Assembly: GCF_030053115.1 (NCBI RefSeq)
Contig: NZ_CP125619.1
Span: forward strand, 2,739,501 to 2,803,500
DNA from: Pseudomonas svalbardensis
GTDB taxonomy: Bacteria; Pseudomonadota; Gammaproteobacteria; Pseudomonadales; Pseudomonadaceae
Reading direction: 5' to 3'
Length of the DNA stretch: 64,000 nucleotides
In this document: in pieces, positions 54,369 to 63,872 of the stretch
Layout of the letters: the number at the start of each line of letters is the position of its first letter
Numbering within the stretch: the stretch's first letter is position 1
The notes under the pieces: generated by a model
Seen by the model: only the letters and a program-made list of their open reading frames with translations
Told to the model about the DNA's origin: nothing
Database searches by the model: none
Program-made: the position numbers and the translations under genes

Positions 54369-54466
54369 TGACTCATCCTGATTTCCTGCATTCTAACCTT
54401 GTGAGGAAGTCTGCGAGAACAACCGTCATGGCAATTACCAATCAAATGGGAGTTTATTTTTCTGAT

Positions 54467-57400
54467 TCATGGGGTGCTGGTGTGAAGTTGACGCCCCATA
54501 TGGCTGATGAGCCATGCAACGCTGTCGGCGTTGCCGAGTTGCACCTTGAGTCTGACCAGGGGATCTCTCTTGAAAATTTTGCGGGCGCCGCTCAGGTTTT
54601 CTCCGCCGGTCAAGGTCAATATATGCACTTTTACCCGATCAGTATTTTCATAGGAAGTACTGCCCGGATCCTCCCACACACCGGTATCAGGATCTTCGGT
54701 CATGAACAACTGAGTAAGGGGGGTTTTGATCGAGAGTGCGGTGTCCTGAAGGGTGGTCAACGCATCCTTGAGGTCATAGCCGGTTGTGCTGGTCGTATTG
54801 ATCAGATGGGAGAATGGTCTGCTGGAATCGAGGTAAGCAATGTCTTCGGTGTTGCAGATGAGGTGGGAAAGCTCATGAATAAGGGTTACTGCTCGGGCAT
54901 GCGGGTCGATAGGGAAGGCAGGGTCGGTAAGATGTGGGCGGTAATTGTCGAAACCGGTGTCGAAGAATTTTTCTACCAGATAAATTTTCCGCTTTGCATC
55001 CGTAGGAACGGTGAAACCGAATGCTGTTTGCGCGCCACCGACCAGCCTGCCGATTACAAAACGACTGGTCTTCGGCTTTCTGAGTGAGGGGTCCAACAAG
55101 GCCGCAAAAATGTCGCCCAAGACTTTTTCAAGCTGCTCCACATGCGTGGACTGCACTTGCGGCACATCAAGAAAATCCATGATGAGTTGATGCACGGGGG
55201 TAACCGTGTGGTCGGAAGACTTCAGCAATTGCAGGTTTCGAAAGCAGTTCCAGGCATAGGTGGTTGCCAGGTCCAGCGCTTCGTCAATCTGACGAGCCTT
55301 TTGCGGAAACAGTCGTCGGATTTCGGGCATTCCATTGGCATCGACGTTCATGCCCTCCCAAACCGACAATGCGGTGCGCAACCGATTGCCGATGTTGAAA
55401 CGGGGCGCTGGCGTTTCCCTATCCAGAACCCATTGTTTCGACACGTTCTGACTCAGCCGAGGACCGCGAATGTTTGTGTCGGCGATGCGCCAGCGCGTGC
55501 CGAGCTTTGCGACCGGATATACCTTTCCTTCAACCGGTGCGTAGGTTTTTTTTGTCGTCGGATGGGTATAGAGCCCAAGACTTGAGTTTAATGTGAGCGA
55601 ATTCAGATCGACGTCGATGCTTTCATGACGCTTCAACTGCGTACGTTCGGGGGCTGTAATGGCAACGTTCTGCCATTTAAACCGGGTATCGGGCGTTTCT
55701 GGCGCAGGTGCACTTGGCGTAGAAGATGGCTTCGCTTGCGCTTCCAGCGATTGTCGCAACGTGGCGAGTTGTGCAATGCCGCTGATGAACTCTTTTATCG
55801 CGGACCCCCATTTGTGCATCTGAAGGTCTTCGGCGGATTGCTTGATGTCGCGATAGCTGCGCCACACCGTAATCGGGTAGACAAGCTTGCCCATCAGAAA
55901 CGTAAATGCCGCATGCAAATCTTCACCCAGCACATGCTTGATGGTTGCCCATTCGCCCTGCTTTTTGTCATCGGACTGACAACCGAGCAATCGTGCCAGT
56001 AACTCGGCATTGTCGTTGAACAAGTGTCTGAACAGATTCCCCTTGATCGGATTGGACGCCAGCATCACTTCGGGGAGGCGGTTACCGGAGGTCGCCATCC
56101 TGTACTCAAGCAGTATCCGATCAGGCTGCGGGAGGTTCATGAGTACCCAGTCGAGCAGACCGCCGCGAGTCTTCAGTTCTGTCAGCAGTTGTGTTTCATT
56201 CTTATATTCTTTCACTCCGTGCCGAGGGCTATGAGGCGCGACAAGGACCTGTGGCGCGGTGCTATCGACCGATGAGCCAATCAGATAGACGCCTGGCACT
56301 TTGACCGCCTGTTCACTCTTGATGCCCAGTAGCTCAAGTGGGCGGATGATCGCGTGGGCACCGTCGACTGCCGCGCGGGCGATAGCGTCAGGCATGTCCA
56401 TGACTTGGCGTATCAGATCAAACCCCGTCTCGCTCAGACGCTCCTGCAGTTTTTCCGTGTGGGCGTAATGCATCAGCTGCCAGGGTAATTGCGTGTAAAA
56501 CCGCTTCCTGCGGTTCGTTGCATTCGCCTGGGTGTCTGCAAAGGCTTCGTTCAGTGTTTTCTGATGATGTTCGCCCAGCTTCAAGTTTCGTATCAGGTCT
56601 CTGATGTAGCTTTGGTCCATCTCCTCGGGAATCACGGTGCTATCCAGCGACACCAGTGTGAAATGGGTTATGTCCAGATTCTTGAAGTGGGTCAATGCAA
56701 AGTCGGTCAAGGTTTGGGTGCTGGCCGCAGACCTCGGCCGTGCGCTGATCAGGATCTGGACCTTATCCGGATCGATGTCGAACGTATCGGCCTTGAGTTG
56801 TTTTTCAAGTGCATGGTGAGCCGTGCGCGCCAGGGAGCGTATGCCGGTGAGGTAGTCCTGGTCGTCGGTGACGTTGTTGAGGTATTGCTGAAGCAACTCC
56901 CCATGCAATATCTGATCTTTGATGGACGCCTTGGCCAGCCATGCCGGCAGTTTTTGCTGAGTGGTCAGGGATTGGGCAATGTCCGTCGCGCGGTCTAACC
57001 CGGTCATCGGTTGACGTAACGCCACCAGCTTCAGAAGGCTGGCCAGAGTCGTCGCGGGGAGCTTCGTGGCCAGCGCACGGGTGACGCACGCCTGGTCCAG
57101 CTGGACATAGGGCTTTTGCACGTGATCGAGAAAATGCTGATCTATTCGCTGTAGTGGGGCGAGGGTGTAGTGCTTGCCAGGCAATCGCTCGCTGAGTCCA
57201 AGGTTCTCCAGAAGTGTGGTGCGATCATCGTGGTCTTTGAGGCGTCGCCCCAGCTCGGTCAGCAGCGGTGCCAACGCGTTGTAGGCTTCAAATCCCGACG
57301 CAGGCGTCCATAGAATCGCCTTGCCCGAATGCAACGGGTCTAGGCCACCTCGTTCGGTCAGCACAAAACAACTGGCCAGTTTCAACGGGTCCGCAGCGTC

Positions 57401-59290
57401 GCCTGCCTTCAGCGCCAAGGAAAACACGTCCGGCAAAAAACCGTTCAATGCCGCTCGCTGCAAGCGTACCGGGGTATCAAGCACGGATTTGATGATCGCC
57501 TGTTCCGTCGCACCCAGGGTGCGCATGACGGTGTGCAGCTTCAATTCACTGCGCAATGCCGTTGACAGGGTATGAGTGAAACTCGATTGCAAGCTCCCGA
57601 GCGACGAATCGACGATGCGCTGCGCCTCGGTAATCGTGCGGGTTGTTGTGGGAATGACCGGATGGTTGTCGAGGAGTTGGTCGAGCGCCTGCTTAACGGA
57701 GGAGAGTCGGGCCAGTTGCTCTTTGGCCGACTCGGCACGAACGGTGGCCGGTTGTGCGCTCCAGCGCTGGTCTGCGTGTGTACTCCAGCGTCCTGCGGCA
57801 TCGGCCGTCAGCAGCCGATCGTCGATCAGTCCCCGGACATCCAGTGCCTTGTCGATCATGGCATGGGGATCCTGTGTGCCTTCGCTTTCACGGTAACGGC
57901 TCAGCGCGTGGGACAGGTTCTCCCGTTGTTTGCCAAGGATGTCGTCCATCAATTGTTCAAACACCGGGCTGATGATCGGTTCACCGACAATGACGCGCTC
58001 ATCTGGCTCCAATGAAAGAAACGTGCCGCGTTCGTCCAAAGACATGAAGTTGAGCAGCGTGTCTTCGTGGCCTTCGCTTTTCATCATCTCCAGGACGATT
58101 TTCCTGACAGCGGGCAGGTCGCTCGTCGCCTCGATGCCTCTGGACTGGGTGTACAGAAAGCCCAGGGTTTCGCGGCTGCCGATCATTAAGGTCGAGGCCA
58201 GCTGCGCGTAATGCTTGAAGGGGGCGGTGATACGCACTTTTTCGATGCGAAGAGGATCGACGGTTTCAGGTTCGAGACTGACATTCATCAGTCGCAGGTA
58301 TTCCTGCGTCGTTAGAACACCTTGCTGACGCTGAAGCAAAAGCTTCACGTGAAAGGTATCGCGCAAACCCTCGGCAAATAACTCCCGGCGTGACTGCCCG
58401 TTGCTCATCGGTGTGTTCCAGAACGTCTTGAGCAGGCCTTGCAAGTGAGGGGTAAAACTTTGCGCGATCTCTTTGACTGCGCTTTCCCAAGCCTGGTTAT
58501 CGGCGTCGCTGCTCACACTGTGTTGGGGATTGGAAAAGACTCTGGAATCGCCAGTCGGCCACTCGTTGATCAGGTAGTAATGCAGCAGAGCATCGCTCAG
58601 TGAATGCGAGGAAAGCGTGTGCTGGTAATCGCTGTCGTCGAAGGTTGAAATCGTCCTGACAAAGCTCTTCAGTCGAGTAAGGCGCTGGTCCAGTTTGGGA
58701 AACGGTTTGTGCAACGCGTTCTTGAGGGTCCCGTCCAGCATCGATTGCAGTGTTGGCAGCTTGACCAGCTCACCCATCATCGTCTTGATGTTCTGAGCCT
58801 GATTGCGCTCGAGGGTGAGCTCCTGGTCCTGGAATACCGCACCTTCGATTATTTGCGTGACAATGTCTGGCGCAGTGGCGGCGGGTAAAGCGCTGCGTTG
58901 TTCGATGGAGAGAAAGCGCAATAACTCACGCTTCCCAGTGGGCTGTGCCAACCATTCCTTGAGTCTGCTTTTGACGTCCTCCATGTCCGCGAATTTGATC
59001 AGGCCTTTCCACGGTGTGTAGAGCGTCACTTCTCCATCGTTGGGCCGGCTCATGGCAAAAGCGCCGGCCAGGGGGATATCGGTTTCATCAGGCACGCTTA
59101 AAAACAGCTGATCGACGTGCATGGGCTTGTTACTGGCGATACGGACTTCATGCGTCGCCAGATAAACAACCTTCAACCACTTCAGGTCATCAAGCGTGAA
59201 GTACAGCGCTTTCTCGCGATCACCGGGCTGTTTGGCGTTGGATGCGAGTTCTGCCTCGTCGAAAAAATACGGCAGTGGGGGAGCAGTCAT
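54467..59290 (-). CDS. Giant toxin-like protein with C-terminal zincin domain
   Basis: A 1607-residue protein without signal peptide. The N-terminal ~1000 residues are helical and leucine-rich and resemble the large Pseudomonas proteins annotated as dermonecrotic-toxin/DUF6543. Around residue 1020-1070 comes GVYLIGSSV...VLVAPHSPRHGV, a segment typical of that group, and a beta-rich region with TYAPVEGKVYPVAKLGTRWR follows. Near the end lies HELSH at 1472-1476, followed by T1481-E-D1483-I-A-Y1486. HExxH plus TxDxxY is the aspzincin (M35) pattern, with Asp1483 as possible third zinc ligand, though the gap is two residues shorter than in fungal examples. Probably a secreted effector or toxin. 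No secretion genes or immunity gene are adjacent. The leader can fold to hide the ribosome-binding site. Confidence 0.75.
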   Translation of the reverse strand: MTAPPLPYFFDEAELASNAKQPGDREKALYFTLDDLKWLKVVYLATHEVRIASNKPMHVDQLFLSVPDETDIPLAGAFAMSRPNDGEVTLYTPWKGLIKFADMEDVKSRLKEWLAQPTGKRELLRFLSIEQRSALPAATAPDIVTQIIEGAVFQDQELTLERNQAQNIKTMMGELVKLPTLQSMLDGTLKNALHKPFPKLDQRLTRLKSFVRTISTFDDSDYQHTLSSHSLSDALLHYYLINEWPTGDSRVFSNPQHSVSSDADNQAWESAVKEIAQSFTPHLQGLLKTFWNTPMSNGQSRRELFAEGLRDTFHVKLLLQRQQGVLTTQEYLRLMNVSLEPETVDPLRIEKVRITAPFKHYAQLASTLMIGSRETLGFLYTQSRGIEATSDLPAVRKIVLEMMKSEGHEDTLLNFMSLDERGTFLSLEPDERVIVGEPIISPVFEQLMDDILGKQRENLSHALSRYRESEGTQDPHAMIDKALDVRGLIDDRLLTADAAGRWSTHADQRWSAQPATVRAESAKEQLARLSSVKQALDQLLDNHPVIPTTTRTITEAQRIVDSSLGSLQSSFTHTLSTALRSELKLHTVMRTLGATEQAIIKSVLDTPVRLQRAALNGFLPDVFSLALKAGDAADPLKLASCFVLTERGGLDPLHSGKAILWTPASGFEAYNALAPLLTELGRRLKDHDDRTTLLENLGLSERLPGKHYTLAPLQRIDQHFLDHVQKPYVQLDQACVTRALATKLPATTLASLLKLVALRQPMTGLDRATDIAQSLTTQQKLPAWLAKASIKDQILHGELLQQYLNNVTDDQDYLTGIRSLARTAHHALEKQLKADTFDIDPDKVQILISARPRSAASTQTLTDFALTHFKNLDITHFTLVSLDSTVIPEEMDQSYIRDLIRNLKLGEHHQKTLNEAFADTQANATNRRKRFYTQLPWQLMHYAHTEKLQERLSETGFDLIRQVMDMPDAIARAAVDGAHAIIRPLELLGIKSEQAVKVPGVYLIGSSVDSTAPQVLVAPHSPRHGVKEYKNETQLLTELKTRGGLLDWVLMNLPQPDRILLEYRMATSGNRLPEVMLASNPIKGNLFRHLFNDNAELLARLLGCQSDDKKQGEWATIKHVLGEDLHAAFTFLMGKLVYPITVWRSYRDIKQSAEDLQMHKWGSAIKEFISGIAQLATLRQSLEAQAKPSSTPSAPAPETPDTRFKWQNVAITAPERTQLKRHESIDVDLNSLTLNSSLGLYTHPTTKKTYAPVEGKVYPVAKLGTRWRIADTNIRGPRLSQNVSKQWVLDRETPAPRFNIGNRLRTALSVWEGMNVDANGMPEIRRLFPQKARQIDEALDLATTYAWNCFRNLQLLKSSDHTVTPVHQLIMDFLDVPQVQSTHVEQLEKVLGDIFAALLDPSLRKPKTSRFVIGRLVGGAQTAFGFTVPTDAKRKIYLVEKFFDTGFDNYRPHLTDPAFPIDPHARAVTLIHELSHLICNTEDIAYLDSSRPFSHLINTTSTTGYDLKDALTTLQDTALSIKTPLTQLFMTEDPDTGVWEDPGSTSYENTDRVKVHILTLTGGENLSGARKIFKRDPLVRLKVQLGNADSVAWLISHMGRQLHTSTP

Positions 59291-59292
59291 GG

Positions 59293-59350
59293 TTTTTCCT
59301 CGATGTGCTGCGATCGGCGGGTAATCGCAGGCTGTTGGATTGAGGAAAAA
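59293..59350 (-). promoter_or_regulatory. Leader hairpin that can sequester the toxin gene's ribosome-binding site
   Basis: On the minus strand TTTTTCCTC (59350-59342) is perfectly complementary to GAGGAAAAA (59301-59293), the Shine-Dalgarno segment 2 nt before the ATG. An inner stem CTGCGAT/ATCGCAG lies between. This would block initiation and is a candidate RNA thermometer or attenuation element. Confidence 0.55.
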
Positions 59351-59521
59351 CAGTACGGTCAGTGGAAGGCTCGGGTGCGGTACATATTGCTTGATCCGAA
59401 CAGGCTGTCGAGACTTGACAGGACGCCGGTAAAACAGCGCTTAATCGACAATTGTTTTGGGTTGCCCTGCAACCTCGCTTCACCCTGTTGCCCGTACTCA
59501 ATAATAAAACTGGAGCTTCAG

Positions 59522-60562
59522 ATGACCGCAACGCCCGAAGTGGCCGTCAGTTCGAACACTCAAATGCTCGATTTCGACGCGCTCGTTCTTTTGCTTGAGC
59601 AGATTTTTCAGCGCCATGGCACCTCCGCCGAGGTGGCCAGAACACTGGCCCTCAACTGCGCCGGCGCCGAACGCGATGGCGCCCATAGTCATGGCGTATT
59701 CCGCATTCCCGGTTATGTGTCGACGCTCCAGAGCGGCTGGGTCAATGGCCAGGCCGTGCCGGTGGTCGAGGACGTGGCTTCGGGCTTTGTCCGGGTCGAC
59801 GCCGGTAATGGTTTCGCCCAGCCGGCCCTCGCAGCAGCACGCGCCTTGCTGGTGGAAAAGGCCCGCAGTGCCGGCATTGCGGTGCTGGCGATTCGTAACT
59901 CCCACCATTTCGCCGCCTTGTGGCCGGATGTCGAGCCCTTCGCCTATGAAGGCCTGGTGGCGCTGAGCGTGGTCAACAGCATGACCTGCGTGGTGCCACA
60001 CGGCGCCGATCGTCCGCTGTTCGGGACCAACCCGATTGCTTTCGCCGCCCCTCGGGCTGACGGTGATCCGATTGTCTTCGACCTGGCAACCAGCGCCATT
60101 GCCCATGGCGATGTGCAGATCGCCGCACGCAAGGGCGAGCGTTTGCCGCCAGGCATGGGGGTGGATGGTCTCGGCCAGCCGACCCAGGACCCGAAAGCGA
60201 TTCTTGAGGGCGGCGCGTTGCTGCCGTTTGGCGGCCATAAAGGTTCGGCGCTGTCGATGATGGTCGAGCTGTTGGCGGCGGCGTTGACCGGCGGCAATTT
60301 TTCCTTCGAGTTCGATTGGTCGAACCATCCGGGCGCCAAGACGCCGTGGACGGGCCAACTGTTGATCGTGATCGATCCGAGCAAGGCGGCCGGGCAGAAC
60401 TTTGCCGAGCGCAGTCAGGAACTGGTCCGGCAGATGCACGGTGTGGGGCTCAAGCGTTTGCCGGGGGATCGACGTCACCAACAACGAGCCAAGTCCAGCA
60501 CCGAAGGCATCCGGCTCGATGCTCAAACGTTGGCGAGTTTGCGGGAATTGGCCGGGCTCTGA
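59522..60562 (+). CDS. dpkA: Delta1-piperideine-2-carboxylate/pyrroline-2-carboxylate reductase (DpkA type)
   Basis: A 346-residue NADPH-dependent enzyme of the malate/L-lactate dehydrogenase-2 (sulfolactate dehydrogenase) superfamily. GAERDGAHSHGVFRIPGYVS, IRNSHHFAALWPDVEPFA, NSMTCVVPHGADRPLFGTNP (segments given in part) and GGHKGSALSMMVELLAAALT match P. putida DpkA throughout. DpkA reduces the cyclic imine made from D-lysine to L-pipecolate, and the proline analogue likewise. Start 59522 is chosen because GGAG precedes it and the upstream frame overlaps the toxin gene leader. It is divergent from the toxin gene. Confidence 0.9.
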   Translation: MTATPEVAVSSNTQMLDFDALVLLLEQIFQRHGTSAEVARTLALNCAGAERDGAHSHGVFRIPGYVSTLQSGWVNGQAVPVVEDVASGFVRVDAGNGFAQPALAAARALLVEKARSAGIAVLAIRNSHHFAALWPDVEPFAYEGLVALSVVNSMTCVVPHGADRPLFGTNPIAFAAPRADGDPIVFDLATSAIAHGDVQIAARKGERLPPGMGVDGLGQPTQDPKAILEGGALLPFGGHKGSALSMMVELLAAALTGGNFSFEFDWSNHPGAKTPWTGQLLIVIDPSKAAGQNFAERSQELVRQMHGVGLKRLPGDRRHQQRAKSSTEGIRLDAQTLASLRELAGL

Positions 60563-60600
60563 GTCCTGCATACTCTCAGTCTGCTTAAAAGCCGGGCATG

Positions 60601-60629
60601 AAAAAGGCGAGCTGCGTGCTCGCCTTTTT
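60601..60629. terminator. Bidirectional terminator between dpkA and the ElaB-type gene
   Basis: AAAAAGGCGAG-CTGCGTG-CTCGCCTTTTT forms a strong hairpin with A- and T-tracts on both sides. Confidence 0.92.
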
Positions 60630-60656
60630 GCTGGGTACTGATTAAAACGGGGTCGC

Positions 60657-60974
60657 TTAACGCCGACCCAGCAACAACCCGACTACCAGGCCGAAACCGG
60701 CAGAGATCGCCACGGTTTGCCACGGATGACCACCGATGTAGGTTTCAGTGGCTTCGACCGCAGGTTTGGTCCGGTCACGAACGCTGGTGACGGAGTCCCG
60801 AGCCTGCTGAAGTTTCTGGGCGATCTGCCCACGAAGTGTGTCTGCTTCCTCTCCGACGAGCGAGGCACTGCTTTTGAGCAGCTTTTCCGACTCTTCGATC
60901 AGAGCCTGAAGTTCGCTGAAGGCTTGATCCTTGATCTGGTCTTCGGCGACTTGTGCGGCGGTTTTCCGGGCCAT
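60657..60974 (-). CDS. ElaB/YqjD/DUF883-family membrane-anchored protein
   Basis: A 105-residue protein, cytoplasmic and helical, with a C-terminal transmembrane anchor (PWQTVAISAGFGLVVGLLLG) preceded by the DUF883 motif VEATETYIGGHPW. Members are ribosome-associated inner-membrane proteins induced in stationary phase. The start at 60974 has AAGGAG nearby (revealed on the minus strand). It shares its terminator with dpkA. Confidence 0.88.
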   Translation of the reverse strand: MARKTAAQVAEDQIKDQAFSELQALIEESEKLLKSSASLVGEEADTLRGQIAQKLQQARDSVTSVRDRTKPAVEATETYIGGHPWQTVAISAGFGLVVGLLLGRR

Positions 60975-61139
60975 TGAGGTACTCCTTGCAGATAAATGGA
61001 CAGTGAACAGTGGAGTCTGTCGTCAGCGAAAAAGTTGCAGTGGATTTTCGCGTTGACCCGACCCTGACGAAAAATCCTGAGTCGGACATTTCTTCCTACA
61101 GTGTAAGATGTCGCCTATTTTACGCAGCAGGTAACTCCC

Positions 61140-61391
61140 ATGAGCTTCAATCTGGCCGACAAACCCCTTGCCGAGCGCGCTGCGCTTGAAGATGAGAAAT
61201 CCCGTCTGTTCGATCTATGGCAAAGCAACCTGGGCAAGTCCAAGGGCGAGGCCGCACGATTGTTCGGTGAACGCGCCAAGCGCAAAGGCAAATGGGCGGA
61301 GTGGGTCCGTGCCGAACTTGACGGCATGTCGCCCCCGGAATTCGCGAACATGGTGCGCAGTGAAGTCAATCGCCTGATGACTGCCAAGTAG
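61140..61391 (+). CDS. Small conserved hypothetical protein
   Basis: An 83-residue, strongly charged, helical protein beginning MSFNLADKPLAERAALEDEK. Motifs like GEAARLFGERAKRKGKWAEW are typical of small Pseudomonas proteins I cannot assign. No signal peptide. Its 3' end overlaps the convergent LysR gene by 26 bp, which suggests the true ends are correct for both, since each has good coding character. Confidence 0.65.
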   Translation: MSFNLADKPLAERAALEDEKSRLFDLWQSNLGKSKGEAARLFGERAKRKGKWAEWVRAELDGMSPPEFANMVRSEVNRLMTAK

Positions 61392-62301
61392 CGCTCGTAA
61401 AACTCGCAACAATCGCTTCCCGCACTTTCAGCGCCACCGGATCGAGCTGCGTACTGGTGCGCCAGCCCAGTTCGATCGGGTAACGCGGCAACGCCAGAGG
61501 GCAGGGCAGCAGTGCCAGTCCGCTGAGCGCCGCAATGCTTTGGGCCGCATGGGCCGGAATGGTCGCCACGGCCTGACTGCCCTTGAGCAAGTGCGGTAAT
61601 GCGGCAAAGTGTGTGGTCGAAGCGCATACCCGCCGACTCAACCCCAGCGCCGCCAACCCCTCATCGGTGATCCCGATAAAGCCGCCCGACGACACCAGAA
61701 TGTGCTCGCGGGAGACGAACTCATCAAGGCTGAGGGTCTGCTGTCCCTCGGCCAGGCTCATCGGGTCCACCAGGCACAGATAACCGCCTTCTCCCAGCAC
61801 CTGACGGCTGAGCAAGCGCTCGGCAAACCCACCTGCGGTGATCGCCAGATCAATGCTGCGTTCCATCAACGCCTGGGCGACGATCTGGCTGTGGGTCTGA
61901 CGAAAGATCAGCCGCAGCTTCGGCGCGACGCGGGCGATTTCCTCGATCAGCCGGCGCCCATAAGCGATTTCGAAATCATCGGACATACCCACGGTCACCG
62001 AGCGCCCCTCGTAATGGTGGGCGGCCGGATCGACCATTGCCAGGCTCTGCCGGCATTTATTCAAGGCATCGCTGACCACCGGTTTCAACTGGTTAGCCTT
62101 GAGCGTGGGTGCGAGTCCGCGGCCGGTGCGCACGAACAACTGATCGCTATACACCTCGCGAAGCCTTCGCAGTGCAGCGCTGACTGCTGATTGCGTCACG
62201 CCCAGACGCAACGCGGCCCGGCTGGCGCTGGACTCTTCATGCAGCGCTTCGAAGACTTTCAGCAGGTTGAGATCAACGGTGGCGATATTCATCTGGTTCA
62301 T
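61366..62301 (-). CDS. LysR-family regulator divergent from nitrilase
   Basis: A 311-residue LysR-type regulator. The HTH is at ~7-65 ([39 protein letters not shown]). The effector-binding domain follows. Start 62301 is chosen because the longer frame to 62511 runs through the divergent nitrilase promoter; ATG 62292 is an alternative. The divergent arrangement (85 bp between starts) implies control of the nitrilase gene. Confidence 0.9.
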   Translation of the reverse strand: MNQMNIATVDLNLLKVFEALHEESSASRAALRLGVTQSAVSAALRRLREVYSDQLFVRTGRGLAPTLKANQLKPVVSDALNKCRQSLAMVDPAAHHYEGRSVTVGMSDDFEIAYGRRLIEEIARVAPKLRLIFRQTHSQIVAQALMERSIDLAITAGGFAERLLSRQVLGEGGYLCLVDPMSLAEGQQTLSLDEFVSREHILVSSGGFIGITDEGLAALGLSRRVCASTTHFAALPHLLKGSQAVATIPAHAAQSIAALSGLALLPCPLALPRYPIELGWRTSTQLDPVALKVREAIVASFTSATWQSSGD

Positions 62302-62386
62302 ATCATTCAGCAGTGAGTGGGGCTTTATTGATGATCCCGTGGCGCCGGAGAATGAGCAACACCTCATTGCTTTCGGAGTTACTACG

Positions 62387-63307
62387 ATGCCCAAGTCAAT
62401 TGTTGCTGCACTGCAAATCGGCTCTTTACCCGGTGGCAAAGCCGAGACCCTGGAACAGATCCTAGCCTGGGAAAGCGCGATTATTGAGACCGGGGCTGCG
62501 CTGGTCGTCATGCCCGAAGCGTTGCTCGGCGGTTACCCCAAAGGCGAAGGCTTCGGTACCCAACTGGGTTATCGACTGCCGGAAGGTCGTGAAGCCTTTG
62601 CCCGGTATTTCGCCAATGCGATCGATGTGCCCGGCGCGGAAACCGAAGCGTTGGCCGGGCTGTCAGCGCGCACCGGCGCCAACCTGGTGATCGGTGTCAT
62701 CGAGCGCGCCGGTAGCACGTTGTACTGCACCGCGTTGTATTTCGATCCGCAGACCGGGCTGGTCGCCAAGCACCGCAAACTGATGCCCACCGGCACCGAG
62801 CGGTTGATCTGGGGCAAAGGCGATGGCTCGACGTTGCCGGTGATCGACAGTCAGGTCGGGCGGATCGGCGCAGTGATTTGCTGGGAAAACATGATGCCGC
62901 TGCTGCGCACCGCGATGTACGCCAAAGGCGTGGAGGTCTGGTGCGCGCCAACGGTGGACGAGCGGGAAATGTGGCAGATCAGCATGCGCCATATCGCCCA
63001 TGAAGGACGCTGCTTTGTGGTCAGCGCCTGTCAGGTTCAGGATTCGCCGCACGCCTTGGGCGTGGAGATCGCCAACTGGCCGGCGGATCGGGCATTGATT
63101 GCCGGGGGCAGCGTGATCGTCGGGCCGATGGGCAATATTCTGGCAGGACCTCTGCGTGACAGCGCCGGCTTGCTCAGCGCAGAAATCGACACCGATGACT
63201 TGGTCCGCGCCCGTTACGACTACGACGTGGTCGGCCACTACGCGCGCCCGGACGTGTTTGAGTTGACGGTGGATGAGCGGGCCAAGCCGGGTGTTCGATT
63301 TATCTGA
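62387..63307 (+). CDS. Nitrilase
   Basis: A 306-residue carbon-nitrogen hydrolase. The Glu-Lys-Cys triad is E44 ([18 protein letters not shown]), K131 ([16 protein letters not shown]) and C165 ([11 protein letters not shown]). Such nitrilases of fluorescent pseudomonads hydrolyse arylacetonitriles or aliphatic nitriles to acids and ammonia. GGAG is 8 nt before the ATG at 62387; an upstream frame to 62267 is not credible because it covers the promoter and the LysR 5' end. Its 3' end overlaps the convergent acetyltransferase gene by 8 bp. Confidence 0.92.
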   Translation: MPKSIVAALQIGSLPGGKAETLEQILAWESAIIETGAALVVMPEALLGGYPKGEGFGTQLGYRLPEGREAFARYFANAIDVPGAETEALAGLSARTGANLVIGVIERAGSTLYCTALYFDPQTGLVAKHRKLMPTGTERLIWGKGDGSTLPVIDSQVGRIGAVICWENMMPLLRTAMYAKGVEVWCAPTVDEREMWQISMRHIAHEGRCFVVSACQVQDSPHALGVEIANWPADRALIAGGSVIVGPMGNILAGPLRDSAGLLSAEIDTDDLVRARYDYDVVGHYARPDVFELTVDERAKPGVRFI

Positions 63308-63845
63308 GAGCACGCCACTCTTCACGGGTGATTTCCCAGAGGTCTTTGGGGAATCGCCCGCTGACGAAGTCGCCCTCATCGCTGCGGATCAAGCGCATAC
63401 CGGTGCGTTCCGAGAGTTTGCGCGAGCCGAGGTTGGGCGCTGCTTTCGGTACCCGCATCACGGATCGGCCGAGGGTTTTGAACCAGTACTCGGTGACCGC
63501 CGCACTGGCTTCGGTCATCAAGCCCTGGCCTTGCCATTTTGGCCCGAGCCAGAAGCCGCGGTTGTTGTCCTGCTCTTCCATCAGGCTGATATTGCCGATC
63601 AGTCGCTCCGGCGCCGACTTCAAACGAATCGACCAGTGCCACTCTTTGCCGACGGCAATCGCCGGCAAAGCGATGTCACGCAGATAGGTCAGTGCGCCAT
63701 CAGCAGGGTACGGCCAAGGAACCAAGGCGTTCAGATAACGCACCACTTCCCAGTGCGGGAACTGTTGCTGGATGGCTTCGGCGTCGGCCAGTTCCAGCGG
63801 GCGCAGGATTAAACGTTCGGTGTAGATCGTGGGTGTGGCTTCCAT
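63300..63845 (-). CDS. GNAT acetyltransferase (RimJ/RimL type)
   Basis: A 181-residue N-acetyltransferase. It begins [20 protein letters not shown], typical of acetyltransf_3 proteins, and contains [20 protein letters not shown] with the AcCoA-binding Q-G-x-G-like loop and [15 protein letters not shown]. It probably acetylates a protein N-terminus or a small amine; no substrate can be assigned. Convergent with the nitrilase gene. Confidence 0.88.
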   Translation of the reverse strand: MEATPTIYTERLILRPLELADAEAIQQQFPHWEVVRYLNALVPWPYPADGALTYLRDIALPAIAVGKEWHWSIRLKSAPERLIGNISLMEEQDNNRGFWLGPKWQGQGLMTEASAAVTEYWFKTLGRSVMRVPKAAPNLGSRKLSERTGMRLIRSDEGDFVSGRFPKDLWEITREEWRALR

Positions 63846-63872
63846 GTTCTTTGTCGTTCCTTGAGTCGTGAC

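Noticed and set aside
54369..54466. Fur box between fpvR and the toxin gene
   Set aside because: Only AT-rich partial matches near 54430-54450; too weak to call.
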